From Hyphomicrobium_A sp965243865 (GTDB lineage Bacteria > Pseudomonadota > Alphaproteobacteria > Rhizobiales > Hyphomicrobiaceae), in NCBI RefSeq assembly GCF_965243865.1, contig NZ_OZ251603.1, positions 868,001 to 932,000 on the forward strand: a stretch of 64,000 nt of DNA, given 5' to 3'. A program made the position numbers and the translations under genes. Under the pieces are notes generated by a model. It made no database searches. It saw nothing but the letters and a program-made list of their open reading frames with translations, and had not been told where the DNA came from. This document shows, one piece after another, positions 25,033-34,874 of this stretch; the stretch's first letter is position 1; every line of letters starts with the position of its first letter.

Positions 25033-25278
25033 GTAGTCCTCCTGTCGCTACCGACGTTGAGGAGCTAAGGGGTCTCACATAAGGATTCGATATGGATTTC
25101 GGGGCACCGGCGTAAGGCCCGCGTAAAGGCCGCATGCAGAGCCGCCTCCATTCACGGCGCTATCCTACGCGGACGACGGTAGGTCGCCGCCCTTTCCGTT
25201 GCATGGACTTGTCTTCAGATCGTCGCGAATGCCAACCGTGCCTATCCCGCGGTGACCAGCTGCGAGAGCACCAGCGGC

Positions 25279-27036
25279 TCAGGCGACCGCGTCATGCTTT
25301 GGGCGCGTCTGCCTCTGCACCTCGGCGAGCAATGCATCCCAATCGACAGGCTTGCCAATATGGCCGTTCATGCCAGCTGAAAGGAAGCCCGCTATCTCAT
25401 CGGACAACACGCTTGCGGACATCGCGACGATGGGGACCAATCCCTTGGCACCGGGCAACTGGCGGATCTTCTTGGTGGCAGCGATGCCGTCCAGAATGGG
25501 CATCTGGATGTCCATCAGAATAAGATCGTAGAGCTTCGCCTCGGCCGCTTTCACCGCTGCATCGCCGTCCAGAACCACGTCGACCCGATGGCCCGCGCGC
25601 TCGAGCATCGCAGTCGCAACCTCTCTGTTGAGGTCGACATCCTCTGCGAGCAAGATCGAGCGTGGGACGAATGCCCGTCTCCTGCTGACTTTTTCACTGT
25701 CGGCCGCCAATGCTGCCGCAGGTTCCAACGGAACGCTGAACCAAAAAGTTGACCCTTGGCCGGGGGTGCTCTCTACGCCAATCTGTCCCCCCATGAGGGT
25801 TACCAGTCGTTTGCAGATCGCGAGACCTAATCCCGTACCCCCATACTTTCGGCTGATAGAGCTATCGACCTGACTGAAGCGTTGGAACAGGCGATGCATG
25901 TGCGCGGGCTCTATGCCTATGCCCGTGTCAGAAACCGCAAATCGAAGCACCGTTCCGCCATCACCTGGCACATCGGTAATTTTGACCGTCACTCCGCCAT
26001 AGTTGGTGAACTTGACCGCGTTGCTCAGGAGATTGAGCAATACCTGCTGTAGACGCTGAGAATCTCCGAGATAGGAGCCGCCTGCCAGCCAGGGAGCCGC
26101 CGTGATCGCGATCGACAGATCGCGCCGGTTAGCGATACTCGACATCATTGAAACGCAGGTTCGCGCGAGTGCCACTGGTGAAAACGGAGCTAGCGACAAT
26201 GACAGGCGCCCCTCCTCGAGTTTGGAATAGTCGAGGATGTCGTTCACGATGGTCGTAAGGGCCGCCGTAGAATCTTTGATTTTACGCAGTTGGACACGTA
26301 GTTCGCCAGCAACGTCCCTCTTCTCGAGCAGAAGCTGCGCAAAACCAGAGATGCTGTTCAGCGGTGTGCGAATTTCGTGGCTCATGTTGGCGAGGAACTC
26401 AGACTTCGAACGGGTCGCGGCTTCCGCTAGGTCTTTTGCCCGGATGAGCGCCGTCGCAGCGACACGCTGTTCTGTCATGTCGCGCAGCACCACCGTGTAG
26501 ACTGGCTGACCATCAAGCATGAGCTTCGATATCGATGCTTCTGCAGGAAATTCCTCTCCGTCTTTCCTGCGGGCAAAGATTTCCTGTCGGTCAGCCATGC
26601 GACGCGCAGCAACATTGCTCCGCTCGAATTCGCCAATGTACTTATCGTGTTTGCCCCGAAACCTCCGCGGCATCAGAATATCCAGCGGCTGCCCCAATAC
26701 TTCGCCTGTCGAGTATCCAAATATCTTCTCTGCCCAGGTGTTGAACAGAGTGACCCGTTGCTGGCTGTCCACCGAGATGATCGCGTCTGCAGCTATCGAC
26801 AGGATGCCGGACAGGCGTGCTTCCGAAGCGCGAAGAAGCTCGTGACGGCGATGGCGCTCTTGGTCACTTAGATTGATCACTCTGGCCGTCACGAAAGTCA
26901 GCATGATGAGAAGGATCATGCTCAAGGTCGCCAGAAGGGTAAGCGCTAGGGCCGAAGTGATATAGCCGTTCTGTTCAGCCAACACGCACAGCATACCCAC
27001 TACAGTCGGTACTATGATCGCCGCTGGCAGCATCAA
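25279..27036 (-). CDS. Hybrid histidine kinase with PAS and receiver domains
   Basis: A 585-residue protein: two N-terminal membrane helices (about 3-50), a PAS domain (about 70-190, TLFNTWAEKIFGYSTGEVLG), HisKA with phospho-accepting histidine in ANMSHEIRTPLNS (near residue 219), HATPase with DTGIGI and GTGLGLAICK, and a C-terminal receiver with aspartate in LILMDIQMP. The input signal is unknown. It overlaps the preceding response-regulator gene by ATGA, so the two form a pair, separate from kdpDE. Confidence 0.94.
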   Translation of the reverse strand: MMLPAAIIVPTVVGMLCVLAEQNGYITSALALTLLATLSMILLIMLTFVTARVINLSDQERHRRHELLRASEARLSGILSIAADAIISVDSQQRVTLFNTWAEKIFGYSTGEVLGQPLDILMPRRFRGKHDKYIGEFERSNVAARRMADRQEIFARRKDGEEFPAEASISKLMLDGQPVYTVVLRDMTEQRVAATALIRAKDLAEAATRSKSEFLANMSHEIRTPLNSISGFAQLLLEKRDVAGELRVQLRKIKDSTAALTTIVNDILDYSKLEEGRLSLSLAPFSPVALARTCVSMMSSIANRRDLSIAITAAPWLAGGSYLGDSQRLQQVLLNLLSNAVKFTNYGGVTVKITDVPGDGGTVLRFAVSDTGIGIEPAHMHRLFQRFSQVDSSISRKYGGTGLGLAICKRLVTLMGGQIGVESTPGQGSTFWFSVPLEPAAALAADSEKVSRRRAFVPRSILLAEDVDLNREVATAMLERAGHRVDVVLDGDAAVKAAEAKLYDLILMDIQMPILDGIAATKKIRQLPGAKGLVPIVAMSASVLSDEIAGFLSAGMNGHIGKPVDWDALLAEVQRQTRPKHDAVA

Positions 27037-27497
27037 TACTCAGGTATGACCAGAGCTGCTGGGGCTGCAACCAAACCATGTTCACGCCAGATCGCGTGGG
27101 CCGCATCGAGCCGCGTCGCTGCCGTGCCACGTTCGAGCTGAGTCTTGACCACTTGCAGCATCTCGGGAAAGTCGAGCGGCTTCTGAATGATCACATCGAA
27201 CGAACTCTGGGCGCCGCCGCTCGCCATCAGTCCCGGAGAGTCAGCCGTGATGGCGACGAGCCTTGGAAGCGCGCCTTTGTCCATGAGTTTGCGCAGCATT
27301 TTGGCCGACGCCAGGCCGTCTACTTCGGGGATGTGATAGTCGACAATGGCAAGGTCGTAGTGGCCCTGCAGCAGCTCATTCACTGCCTGCAATCCATCGC
27401 TAGCGACACCGACGTCGTAGCCGTTCTTCTCCAGGACAGACTTGAGAGCATCTTGCTGCAGCTCATCGTCTTCGACGACAAGGATCCGAGAGGCCAT
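27033..27497 (-). CDS. Response regulator receiver protein
   Basis: A 154-residue single receiver domain followed by a short tail. RILVVEDDELQ gives the acidic pocket, LAIVDYHIPEVDG the phospho-acceptor and VIIQKPLDF the conserved lysine. There is no DNA-binding domain, so it may act through protein contacts or pass phosphate to or from the overlapping hybrid kinase. Start at 27497 or nine codons earlier at 27524; neither has a strong Shine-Dalgarno. Confidence 0.9.
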   Translation of the reverse strand: MASRILVVEDDELQQDALKSVLEKNGYDVGVASDGLQAVNELLQGHYDLAIVDYHIPEVDGLASAKMLRKLMDKGALPRLVAITADSPGLMASGGAQSSFDVIIQKPLDFPEMLQVVKTQLERGTAATRLDAAHAIWREHGLVAAPAALVIPEY

Positions 27498-27524
27498 GGC
27501 TTCAGTGCCCTTGTTATTCCGCAT

Positions 27525-28268
27525 ACTGTTAGTCCGTGTACCCTAACGTACCGTGAACAGACCCATGCGCTGACTTTCGACTTTTGGTCAAGGTGCGGCG
27601 GAGCCGGTCGGAAGCCACCGGCGTCAGCCGGCGTCTGCTTGTGGCCGCTTGCGAGTGGTCTGTGCTGGATTAAGGTCATTGACCACGCACGGACCAGCTT
27701 CCGATTAGCTTTGAGCGTTCGACGGACGTCGCTGTAGCGCGGAGTCGGCTGTCGATGGTAGAGCGGTCTCAGACAGAACCGGGCGAAGTGGCCTTGCGTT
27801 GCTTGGCCTCGACTTCCGCAAACTCGGCGTCGCGCGCGCAGCTCTTTCGGCCGATGACAAAGGCCAACGCGCACGTCTGCTATCGAGATACCCTGCTCGT
27901 CACATTCCCGCCGGCGGATGCAGACGGGCCGTCAGCGGCGTCCGTTCAAGATCGAAGCGAGGATGCGGCCCTATCGTGGGCGCGTATGGTCGGGCAGAAT
28001 CGGTCTGCCACGCGAGGCTCCCACCTCGAACGAGGTCGAAAGCCACTTCGACTCCGCGGTCAGCAATGTTTCGTCACGAATATCCGCTGATCGGAATTGT
28101 TTGGAAACACTGAGGCCCCAAGCCCGCCAATTTGAAGGCATAGACACGGCAAGGTCAGGCGGGGAACCACCGAACACCACAATCGCAACAAGAACACCAG
28201 AGCCGCAGGCACTTCCTCTCTCGTGGGATGAAGCCAATTGGCGCTCTCTGATCATGACAGGAGCACTC
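27525..28268. other. 744-bp region without convincing gene
   Basis: Frames of about 100 codons exist on both strands, but none has a plausible start with ribosome site, conserved motif or consistent codon use. It may contain decayed sequence. The promoter of the two-component pair should lie near 27530-27700 reading leftwards. Confidence 0.5.
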
Positions 28269-28817
28269 ATGACACGGCGCCGCTTCTCGGCAGCATTGAT
28301 AGTGCTTGCGTTCAGCTTTGCGCGATTGTCTGCGGAACCCCTGACCCAAAATCTGTTCGTCGCGATGGCGGGTTTTTGGACAGGACCGGGGCGCATCCAA
28401 TACGAGGGCTACCCTTCCGAAGCCCTGCAATGCAAAGCCTACTACACAACCAAAAGCCAGCTCGATCATCTGAGTATCGTGCTTCGCTGCGCAAGCTCTT
28501 CCAACAAGATTGAACTCAGGGCCCAACTCACTGCTCAGGGAGATGCCCTAGCGGGAACCTGGGAAGAGCGAACCTTCAACGTCAACGGCAACGTGACGGG
28601 TCTGATTAAGGGGCAGCAGATTTCACTTGCGATAGAAGGTGGTGGATTCTCCGCCACCATGTCCGTCGCACAGGACAGAGCCAATCAGACCGTCGACATA
28701 ACAACGAAGGGCGTCGCCTTCAACGGAGTAAGCGTGTCCCTCACTCGCCGGGATGGAGGGGGCACGACGACCAACGGCACTGCCACCGGCCTATCTGATG
28801 TGCTCGTCGACCGATAA
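28269..28817 (+). CDS. Secreted hypothetical protein
   Basis: A 182-residue protein with an N-terminal signal peptide (MTRRRFSAALIVLAFSFARL, cut near LSAEP). AGGAG lies 7 nt before ATG at 28269. The mature part is beta-rich: GFWTGPGRIQYEGYPSEALQ, CKAYYTT, ALAGTWEERTFNVNGNVTG and ISLAIEGGGFSATM, the alternating pattern of a lipocalin-like or calycin barrel. Periplasmic binding role is an inference. Confidence 0.75.
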   Translation: MTRRRFSAALIVLAFSFARLSAEPLTQNLFVAMAGFWTGPGRIQYEGYPSEALQCKAYYTTKSQLDHLSIVLRCASSSNKIELRAQLTAQGDALAGTWEERTFNVNGNVTGLIKGQQISLAIEGGGFSATMSVAQDRANQTVDITTKGVAFNGVSVSLTRRDGGGTTTNGTATGLSDVLVDR

Positions 28818-28830
28818 CAATGGATTTTGC

Positions 28831-29724
28831 ATGCGACGCCACGCGATGTTCGCTTCGATCCTGCCGAGCGCGGTGGGCCTGTTGTGTCCGCTTCTCGTCC
28901 TGCCGTTCATCGCCGCATGCACCACCGTTCCGCTCACACAGGCCGGCTCCTTGTCTTCATACGAGCGCCTGCAGCCAGACGACGGTCTAGCCACGAATGC
29001 CCGCATAAACGTAGACAAGGAGGCGATACTGGCAGCAAAGACCGTCCAGATCATTCCAACCGCCTTCTCAAGTGCCACGGCGAACAAACTTTCGGATGCG
29101 GATCGGCGACTGGTCGCCAACGCGGTCGACCGCTCACTCTGCATCGGGCTGAGCGACCGCTTCCAGATCGTCGCGCCTCCGCAGACCGCCGACCTGATCG
29201 TTCACGTCGCTATTTCAGACTTGGTTCCGACCGACCAAACTGCGGCCGCGGCTTCGAAGGTATTGTCGCTGGGAACGTCCGTTGCGACCGGTACCGGGGT
29301 TGTTGAAACGTCAGTCCCGATTCCGTCGGTCCGCATTCCGCTCGGTCTAGGCGGGATTGCATTGGAGGCTGAAGCAGTCGATCTCGCCGGCCAGCAGAAG
29401 GCAGCAATGCTGTGGTCGAGAGGCGCAAATTCATTCTTTGGAAATGCGCGGGTCTCGGCAGTGGGGGACGCTTATGAGTTTGCCTCCAGCTTCGGCGATG
29501 ACTTCAGTGAGTTGCTGGTTACCGGCGTTAGCCCGTTTTCCACTAAACTGCCCTCGCTCCCATCAATGCAGCGATTGAAGTCCCAATTCGGCGCAGCTCC
29601 GAAAGAAGCTGTCTGCGAATCGTTCGGACGCGTGGGCGTCAGCGACATGCTGGGCCGCTCGCTCGGTCTGCCTCCTGATTGGACTGACGGCGGAGGCAAA
29701 GCGGCGGGCTCAGGGAGCGAATAA
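28831..29724 (+). CDS. DUF3313-type lipoprotein
   Basis: A 297-residue protein. The signal sequence ends LPFIAAC with TTVPL after it, a lipobox, so the mature protein should be a lipoprotein. The following pattern (SSYERLQPDD, KTVQIIPTAFS, ADLIVHVAISDLVPT, LGGIALEAEAVDL, QKAAMLWSRGA) is that of the uncharacterised DUF3313 family. It is 13 bp after the secreted protein gene and likely co-transcribed. Confidence 0.78.
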   Translation: MRRHAMFASILPSAVGLLCPLLVLPFIAACTTVPLTQAGSLSSYERLQPDDGLATNARINVDKEAILAAKTVQIIPTAFSSATANKLSDADRRLVANAVDRSLCIGLSDRFQIVAPPQTADLIVHVAISDLVPTDQTAAAASKVLSLGTSVATGTGVVETSVPIPSVRIPLGLGGIALEAEAVDLAGQQKAAMLWSRGANSFFGNARVSAVGDAYEFASSFGDDFSELLVTGVSPFSTKLPSLPSMQRLKSQFGAAPKEAVCESFGRVGVSDMLGRSLGLPPDWTDGGGKAAGSGSE

Positions 29725-29890
29725 GACGAAGCCGTCGGTGTTGAACGCGGCGCCCGCGCGCCATCAATTCTGGAAGCTTGTCGAAACACTTCGTCACAGC
29801 TGACCACCAACAAGTCCCTTTTTCGCCTCGCTGTCGGTGCGTTCCACGTTCTTAGTTTGCACGGGCGTCACTGCCCTGGAGGAAACCCGA

Positions 29891-30361
29891 ATGGTGGACG
29901 ATGAACTGAAGCTGAATAGAAAGGTCATTGAAGACCTTTTCATGCATGCCCGGCAGGGGGACGTATCAAGCTTCTTAAAGCTGCATGCAAGCGATGCGTA
30001 CCTCGTGGATCCCGTATTCGGATGTTTGTCTGGGTTAGACCTGAGGTCCTTCATCAGCAAACAATTTACGGCGTATCGCCAGTTCGACGTGAAGCACACT
30101 GTTCTCGACATAGGGCTGTGTTCATCGGTCGTCCGCATGGCGGTGTCGGCGAAGGATGAAAGCGTGCAAGGCCGCGCTGGCTTCGAGATCAACGCCTGCG
30201 TTATCACCAAGGATGGCATCGTCCTTCACCATGAAGTCGACTTTGACATCGCGAATTGGGCAAGGATCATGCTGCCCGGAGTTCACTTGTATCGTGGCAT
30301 TCTCCCGGGATGGCGCCGCCACCTTTCAGCGAGAGCTCGTCGGCGCTTCTTGAGTGCATGA
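29891..30361 (+). CDS. SnoaL/NTF2-like protein
   Basis: A 156-residue protein with GGAGG 8 nt before the ATG at 29891. The opening helices (NRKVIEDLFMHARQGDVSSF), then HASDAYLVDPVFGCLSG and a beta-rich C-half with FEINACVITKDGIVLHHEVDFDI fit the cone-shaped NTF2/SnoaL fold. Members are small-molecule isomerases, hydrolases or binding proteins. No catalytic assignment is possible. Confidence 0.68.
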   Translation: MVDDELKLNRKVIEDLFMHARQGDVSSFLKLHASDAYLVDPVFGCLSGLDLRSFISKQFTAYRQFDVKHTVLDIGLCSSVVRMAVSAKDESVQGRAGFEINACVITKDGIVLHHEVDFDIANWARIMLPGVHLYRGILPGWRRHLSARARRRFLSA

Positions 30362-30515
30362 GCAGTCCTTCGGACCGCCGAACTGCGCTGTAAAATCGCG
30401 CGCTAAGCAATGTTCCGACATGAGTCAATGACCTGCGGAAATGTTCAGAAACATGTTGTTGAATCCGGGAAACCTCACTCGTTTAGTCTTTCGACAGTCA
30501 ATCCGAGGGCTGTCA

Positions 30516-31796
30516 ATGAGTAAGCTGGAAGTGCGGGGCAAACAAATCGACCTGGATGCCGTCTTGGACAGCACACCGTCCTCGAAGACATACCCAAGGC
30601 TGCGGCGCGCACTATGGTGGCTCGGATTGGTCGCCGTCATTGGCTTCATTGGTTGGTTCGCGGCGTCACTGGGCACGAGTTCAAGCGCCACACGCTACGT
30701 AACCGAACCAGCAGCCCGGGGAAGCTTGGTCGTAACAGTCACTGCAACGGGATCTGTTCAGCCGACCACGAAAGTGGATATCTCCAGCGAGCTCTCGGGC
30801 ACGGTGCGCAAAGTCAACGTCGACTACAACGACAGTGTGACGGCCGGACAGGTTCTGGCGGTGCTCGATACTGACAAGCTGAAGGCTAGTGCCGACAATT
30901 CACGCGCCAAACGGGCATCGGCTCAAGCGAAGGTGACTGAGGCCCAGGCAACGGTCACGGAGAAGGAGCGTGAGTATTCTCGCAAACAGGCGCTCGCTGA
31001 AAAGCATATCGCGTCGGTTCAGGATCTCGACGCGGCGCAGGCCGCCCTTGATCGTGCCAAAGCCGCGCTGGCTAGCGCACGTGCCGACGTCGGCATCGCG
31101 GAAGCTGATCTCGCCCTCAACGAGACGAACCTCGCCAAGGCGACTATCATTTCGCCGATCACGGGGATCGTTCTCAACCGCAATGTCGATCCCGGTTCCA
31201 CTGTCGCAACCACGCTTCAGGCCTCGACCCTCTTCACGATAGCCGAGGACCTCAAGAAGATGGAGCTGCAGGTCGACATTGATGAGGCCGACGTGGGGAA
31301 GGTGAAATCGAGCCAGAAGGCGATATTCACTGTCGATGCCTATCCAGACCGCACCTTCCCGGCCGTCATCCGCGACGTCCGCTTTGCTTCCGAGACAATA
31401 TCGGGGGTCGTCACCTACAAGGGCGTCCTCACCATCGACAATGCCGAACTGCTGCTGCGTCCCGGCATGACCGCGACCGCCGAGATCAGAACCACCGAGA
31501 TTGCCGATGCCCTCCTCGTTGCCAATAGCGCCCTGCGGTACTCGCCGCCGGTCTCGACCTCCGACGAGCAGGGGAGCTTGCTCAGCCGCCTGATGCCGGG
31601 GCCACCCCGGATGCGGCCGGTGAGCGCTCGTGAGCAGAGCGGTCCCAACCGTACCATCTGGGTGCTACGCGACGGCACACCGCTAGGCGTGAAGGTCGTC
31701 GTCGGCTCCAGTGATGGCAAGCACACAGAAGTGCTCGGCGGTGAATTGAAACCGGGTGACGCGGTGATCGTCGACGCCATTCAGTCGTCGAAGTGA
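30516..31796 (+). CDS. macA: MacA-type periplasmic adaptor protein
   Basis: A 426-residue membrane fusion protein with one N-terminal helix (ALWWLGLVAVIGFIGWFAAS). It has the biotinyl-lipoyl halves (TATGSVQPTTKVDISSELSG and IISPITGIVLNRNVDPGSTV), a long alpha-hairpin coiled coil between them (about 110-210) and beta-barrel domains. It bridges the inner-membrane ABC transporter to an outer-membrane channel. First gene of a three-gene operon with the ATPase and permease. Confidence 0.9.
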   Translation: MSKLEVRGKQIDLDAVLDSTPSSKTYPRLRRALWWLGLVAVIGFIGWFAASLGTSSSATRYVTEPAARGSLVVTVTATGSVQPTTKVDISSELSGTVRKVNVDYNDSVTAGQVLAVLDTDKLKASADNSRAKRASAQAKVTEAQATVTEKEREYSRKQALAEKHIASVQDLDAAQAALDRAKAALASARADVGIAEADLALNETNLAKATIISPITGIVLNRNVDPGSTVATTLQASTLFTIAEDLKKMELQVDIDEADVGKVKSSQKAIFTVDAYPDRTFPAVIRDVRFASETISGVVTYKGVLTIDNAELLLRPGMTATAEIRTTEIADALLVANSALRYSPPVSTSDEQGSLLSRLMPGPPRMRPVSAREQSGPNRTIWVLRDGTPLGVKVVVGSSDGKHTEVLGGELKPGDAVIVDAIQSSK

Positions 31797-31803
31797 TGGG
31801 GCC

Positions 31804-32523
31804 ATGCTTCAGAAAACCCCGGTCGATCTACCGCTCATAGAGTTTCGCAATGTAAGCCGCACCTTCGGCATCGGCACGGCAACCGTTCATGCACTGGCCG
31901 GTGTCGACCTCAAAGTCGGACCGGGTGAGTTCGTTGCCATCATGGGGCCTTCAGGCTCGGGGAAGTCGACCACCATGAACATCCTCGGCTGCCTCGATGC
32001 GCCGAGCCGCGGCGACCACTTGTTTCACGGCCGCGAGGTCGGACGCCTGCCGCGCGACCAGCGCGCTCTGATCAGACGCTATTTCATTGGATTCGTGTTC
32101 CAGGGCTTTAATCTTCTTCCGCGCACGACAGCGCTCGAGAATGTCGAGCTGCCCCTGATCTATAGAGGTGCGTCTTCCTCGGAACGGCGTCGCCTCGCCG
32201 CGCGCGCGCTCGAACAGGTCGGCCTGGCGAACCGTGGTGGCCATACATCGAGCGAGCTATCTGGCGGTCAGCAACAACGCGTCGCCATCGCGCGCGCCAT
32301 CGTCACCTCTCCGGAATTGTTGCTCGCCGACGAGCCGACTGGAAACCTAGATACGCGCACCAGCACCGAAATCATGGAGCTCGTCACAAGCCTCAATCGC
32401 GAGCAGGGAATCACGGTCGTCATGGTCACCCACGAGCCGGACATAGCCGCCTATGCTCAACGGGTCATCCGCTTCAAGGATGGGCGCATCGAAAGCGATG
32501 TCCTCAACAGGCAGGGCGCCTGA
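31804..32523 (+). CDS. MacB-type ABC transporter ATP-binding protein
   Basis: A 239-residue ATPase of the LolD/MacB group: Walker A GPSGSGKSTT near residue 46, signature LSGGQQQRVAIARA, Walker B LLLADEPTGNLD and the H-loop THEPD. It powers the adjacent permease; in canonical MacB the two are fused, here they are separate. Its TGA shares a base with the permease ATG (TGATG). Confidence 0.94.
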   Translation: MLQKTPVDLPLIEFRNVSRTFGIGTATVHALAGVDLKVGPGEFVAIMGPSGSGKSTTMNILGCLDAPSRGDHLFHGREVGRLPRDQRALIRRYFIGFVFQGFNLLPRTTALENVELPLIYRGASSSERRRLAARALEQVGLANRGGHTSSELSGGQQQRVAIARAIVTSPELLLADEPTGNLDTRTSTEIMELVTSLNREQGITVVMVTHEPDIAAYAQRVIRFKDGRIESDVLNRQGA

Positions 32524-33728
32524 TGCTGATTGAGATTCTACGACTGGCAGTCCAGGCTCTCGCGCGAAACGCCTTGCGGTCTCTCCTGACCGTGCTCGGC
32601 ATCGTGATTGGCGTTGGCGCGGTGATAGCGATGGTGACCATCGGCAATGGCGCCACAGCCAAGGTGTCAGCGGATCTCGCAAAGCTTGGATCGAACCTGC
32701 TGATGGTCAATCCGGGGCAATTCGGACCAGGGCGTGCGAGTTCGGATGCGCAACCATTCAACAGCCGCGATGTCGACGCTTTGAAGACACAGCTCTCGGG
32801 CGTGAAGGCAGTCGCGCCACTGGCCCAGCAGTCCGCCACCGTCGTGGCCTCAGCGGAGAACCGCATCGTAACGATCTCGGGCATCGACAATGACTATTTC
32901 ATAGCACAGGACTGGGCGCTGGACGCCGGACGCACTTTCATCGATGGCGAAATCAGGGGCGGACGCGCTGCGTGCATCATCGGAGCAACGGTTCGAACGA
33001 AGTTGTTCGGAAGCGCCGGCCCGATAGGACGCATTATCCGCGTCGGAAAGGTGTCTTGCGAGGTTATCGGCCTGTTGGAAGCCAAGGGCCAGTCGAGCTT
33101 CGGCACTGATCAGGACGACACCGTGTTGATGCCCCTGCGAACTTTTCAAAGGCGGATCGCCGGCAACACCGACATTGCCCGTATCATGGTGTCAGCTAAC
33201 GACGGCGTCGACATGGCCCGGTTGCAAGCGAACATTGAAGCGCTGCTGCGCGAGCGCAGGAACATCACCTCGGGTAAGGAGGACGACTTCTCCGTGGCCG
33301 ACATGAAGCAGATCGTTCAGGCCACGGCTGGGACCGCGTCGATACTGACAGGCCTCTTGGGAGCGGTAGCCGCCGTCAGCCTTATCGTAGGTGGAATAGG
33401 CATCATGAACATTATGCTCGTGTCTGTGACAGAGCGGACGCGCGAGATCGGCATTCGGCTTGCGATCGGTGCCCTGGAACGGCAAGTGCTGATGCAATTT
33501 CTTGCCGAAGGTATTGTGCTGTCGCTCTTCGGCGGGCTGATCGGCATCATCTTGGGGCTAAGTCTTGCTCTGCTCGGCACCACGCTCTTACAGGTGCCGT
33601 TCACGGTCGACGCAAGCATCGTGCTGCTCGCGTTTACGTTCTCTGCGCTCGTCGGCATCGTATTTGGATACTTTCCTGCTCGCCAAGCTGCGCGCCTGAA
33701 CCCCATCGAGGCGCTGCGGCACGAATGA
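32523..33728 (+). CDS. macB: MacB-type ABC transporter permease
   Basis: A 401-residue permease with the FtsX/MacB layout: one N-terminal helix (LLTVLGIVIGVGAVIAMVTI), a large periplasmic MacB_PCD domain (about 45-245), then three C-terminal helices including GGIGIMNIMLVSVTERTREI and a final PARQAARLNPIEALRHE. Such systems export macrolides, peptides or lipoproteins by mechanotransmission. Substrate unknown. Confidence 0.94.
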   Translation: MLIEILRLAVQALARNALRSLLTVLGIVIGVGAVIAMVTIGNGATAKVSADLAKLGSNLLMVNPGQFGPGRASSDAQPFNSRDVDALKTQLSGVKAVAPLAQQSATVVASAENRIVTISGIDNDYFIAQDWALDAGRTFIDGEIRGGRAACIIGATVRTKLFGSAGPIGRIIRVGKVSCEVIGLLEAKGQSSFGTDQDDTVLMPLRTFQRRIAGNTDIARIMVSANDGVDMARLQANIEALLRERRNITSGKEDDFSVADMKQIVQATAGTASILTGLLGAVAAVSLIVGGIGIMNIMLVSVTERTREIGIRLAIGALERQVLMQFLAEGIVLSLFGGLIGIILGLSLALLGTTLLQVPFTVDASIVLLAFTFSALVGIVFGYFPARQAARLNPIEALRHE

Positions 33729-34297
33729 TACGCGGCTCGACAGGCGAAGGCGCCTGTTTGGTGCCAGAGCAGGACATGTTGCTGCGAGAACAGCGCTGCC
33801 GGGTACTCAGGTCGAGAACGAATTATCTGGATTGCTGTGGCCGGCACTCGCGGATGCACTTGGAGACGGGACGACTGCCTCAACGCGACGAGCAGACCTG
33901 GTCCGGCAATGACGGGCGATTCCCCATCAGAGCCAAACTGGGCGGACCTCGGCGCACATCGTTGCCTCTTTTGCTGACGCAGAGAGCCGGGGCGTTGGCA
34001 TGGCAGCAGGTCTAGCGAGCATCGCTCGACGCAATCGAGATCGCGGAGAGGATAGACATGAGATACCTGACCGTGCTTTCGATCTTGGAATGCCCAAGCA
34101 GGAGTTGGACAGCCCGAAGGTTTCCGGTTCGCCGGTAGATGAGCTAGATGGCGATGTCGTGCGCGCGGAGGGCCATAAGCACATTGCGGTAAGCATCGGT
34201 ACCGGCAACGGCAACGGTGCTTTACTTGGCAACCGCCAAGCACTCGACTAGCGTTCGAGACTAGCGTTCGAGCAGATTTGTTCTTACGGGGGGTGCC
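33729..34297. other. Decayed intergenic region
   Basis: No intact gene. The only recognisable content is the integrase relic at 34013-34143. GGGGGG precedes the next gene's ATG at 34298. A near-repeat TAGCGTTCGAG occurs twice at 34251-34270. Confidence 0.55.
34013..34143 (-). pseudogene. Tyrosine-recombinase (integrase) relic
   Basis: Reading leftwards from 34143, the frame gives LIYRRTGNLRAVQLLLGHSK then IESTVRYL, the C-terminal catalytic end of a tyrosine recombinase (the LLGH histidine and the VRYL tyrosine), after an in-frame TAG at 34146-34144. Sequence beyond YL diverges and stops at 34013. The R and HxxR-bearing part is missing. Remnant of a lost mobile element. Confidence 0.72.
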
Positions 34298-34597
34298 ATG
34301 CAGGTCTTCAAGTTAGGATTCGTGGCCGCGGTTATGGTCTGCACACTTTCAGCGACGGCTCAGGCGGCCGATTGTACCAGGGTCGCAGCCAGTGGCGATA
34401 ACGTCACCCACGATTTGGCGGTGCTGTTCTCCACAAACGCCCTCAAGAATACGATCGCCGGGCGAGGGCTTGTAGGGAAGGGGCCGGTGAAAACCACCTG
34501 CAAATCAGGCTCGGCGATGATTGAGTGTTACTCCTCGCAGATGGCCTGTAAGGGCGGAACGCCCGCGACCTGCTTGGGCCCCTGGCTGTGCTTCTGA
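34298..34597 (+). CDS. Small secreted cysteine-containing protein
   Basis: A 99-residue protein with a signal peptide (MQVFKLGFVAAVMVCTLSAT, cleavage likely after AQA). The mature 76 residues carry six cysteines, with CKSGSAMIECYSSQMACKGG and a CLGPWLCF end, suggesting three disulfides and a periplasmic or extracellular location. Ribosome site GGGGGG is 5 nt before the ATG. No family recognised. Confidence 0.72.
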   Translation: MQVFKLGFVAAVMVCTLSATAQAADCTRVAASGDNVTHDLAVLFSTNALKNTIAGRGLVGKGPVKTTCKSGSAMIECYSSQMACKGGTPATCLGPWLCF

Positions 34598-34874
34598 ACC
34601 CGGCAGCCCGCCCGACGAAAGCTCACGGATCGCTTCACCTCCGGGGACGCGGTAGCCAGAAGGCGTTGGCGTCTCGGCAGAGCCGACGGTCGGTCCCACA
34701 AGCTGAAGCCGGCCGATGCGTGATCGGGGGTCCAATGCGATCGCCGGCTATGTCCGCTGTGGCGATGAGCCGGTCGTCGGATGTCGATTCTTCGTCGAAG
34801 CAGCCAACTATGAACTGCCGAAGCGAAATACTGCTGGTTTCGGACCACGCGAGCGAGGAGGACGCTGGCTGAGA

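Noticed and set aside
24854..25135. 93-codon frame that includes kdpF
   Set aside because: Only its last 28 codons make KdpF; the upstream part overlaps the 27-residue peptide with its own strong ribosome site.
27755..28090. 111-codon plus-strand frame in the gap after the two-component pair
   Set aside because: No ribosome site, no hydrophobic or conserved pattern, overlaps equally long frames on other strands.
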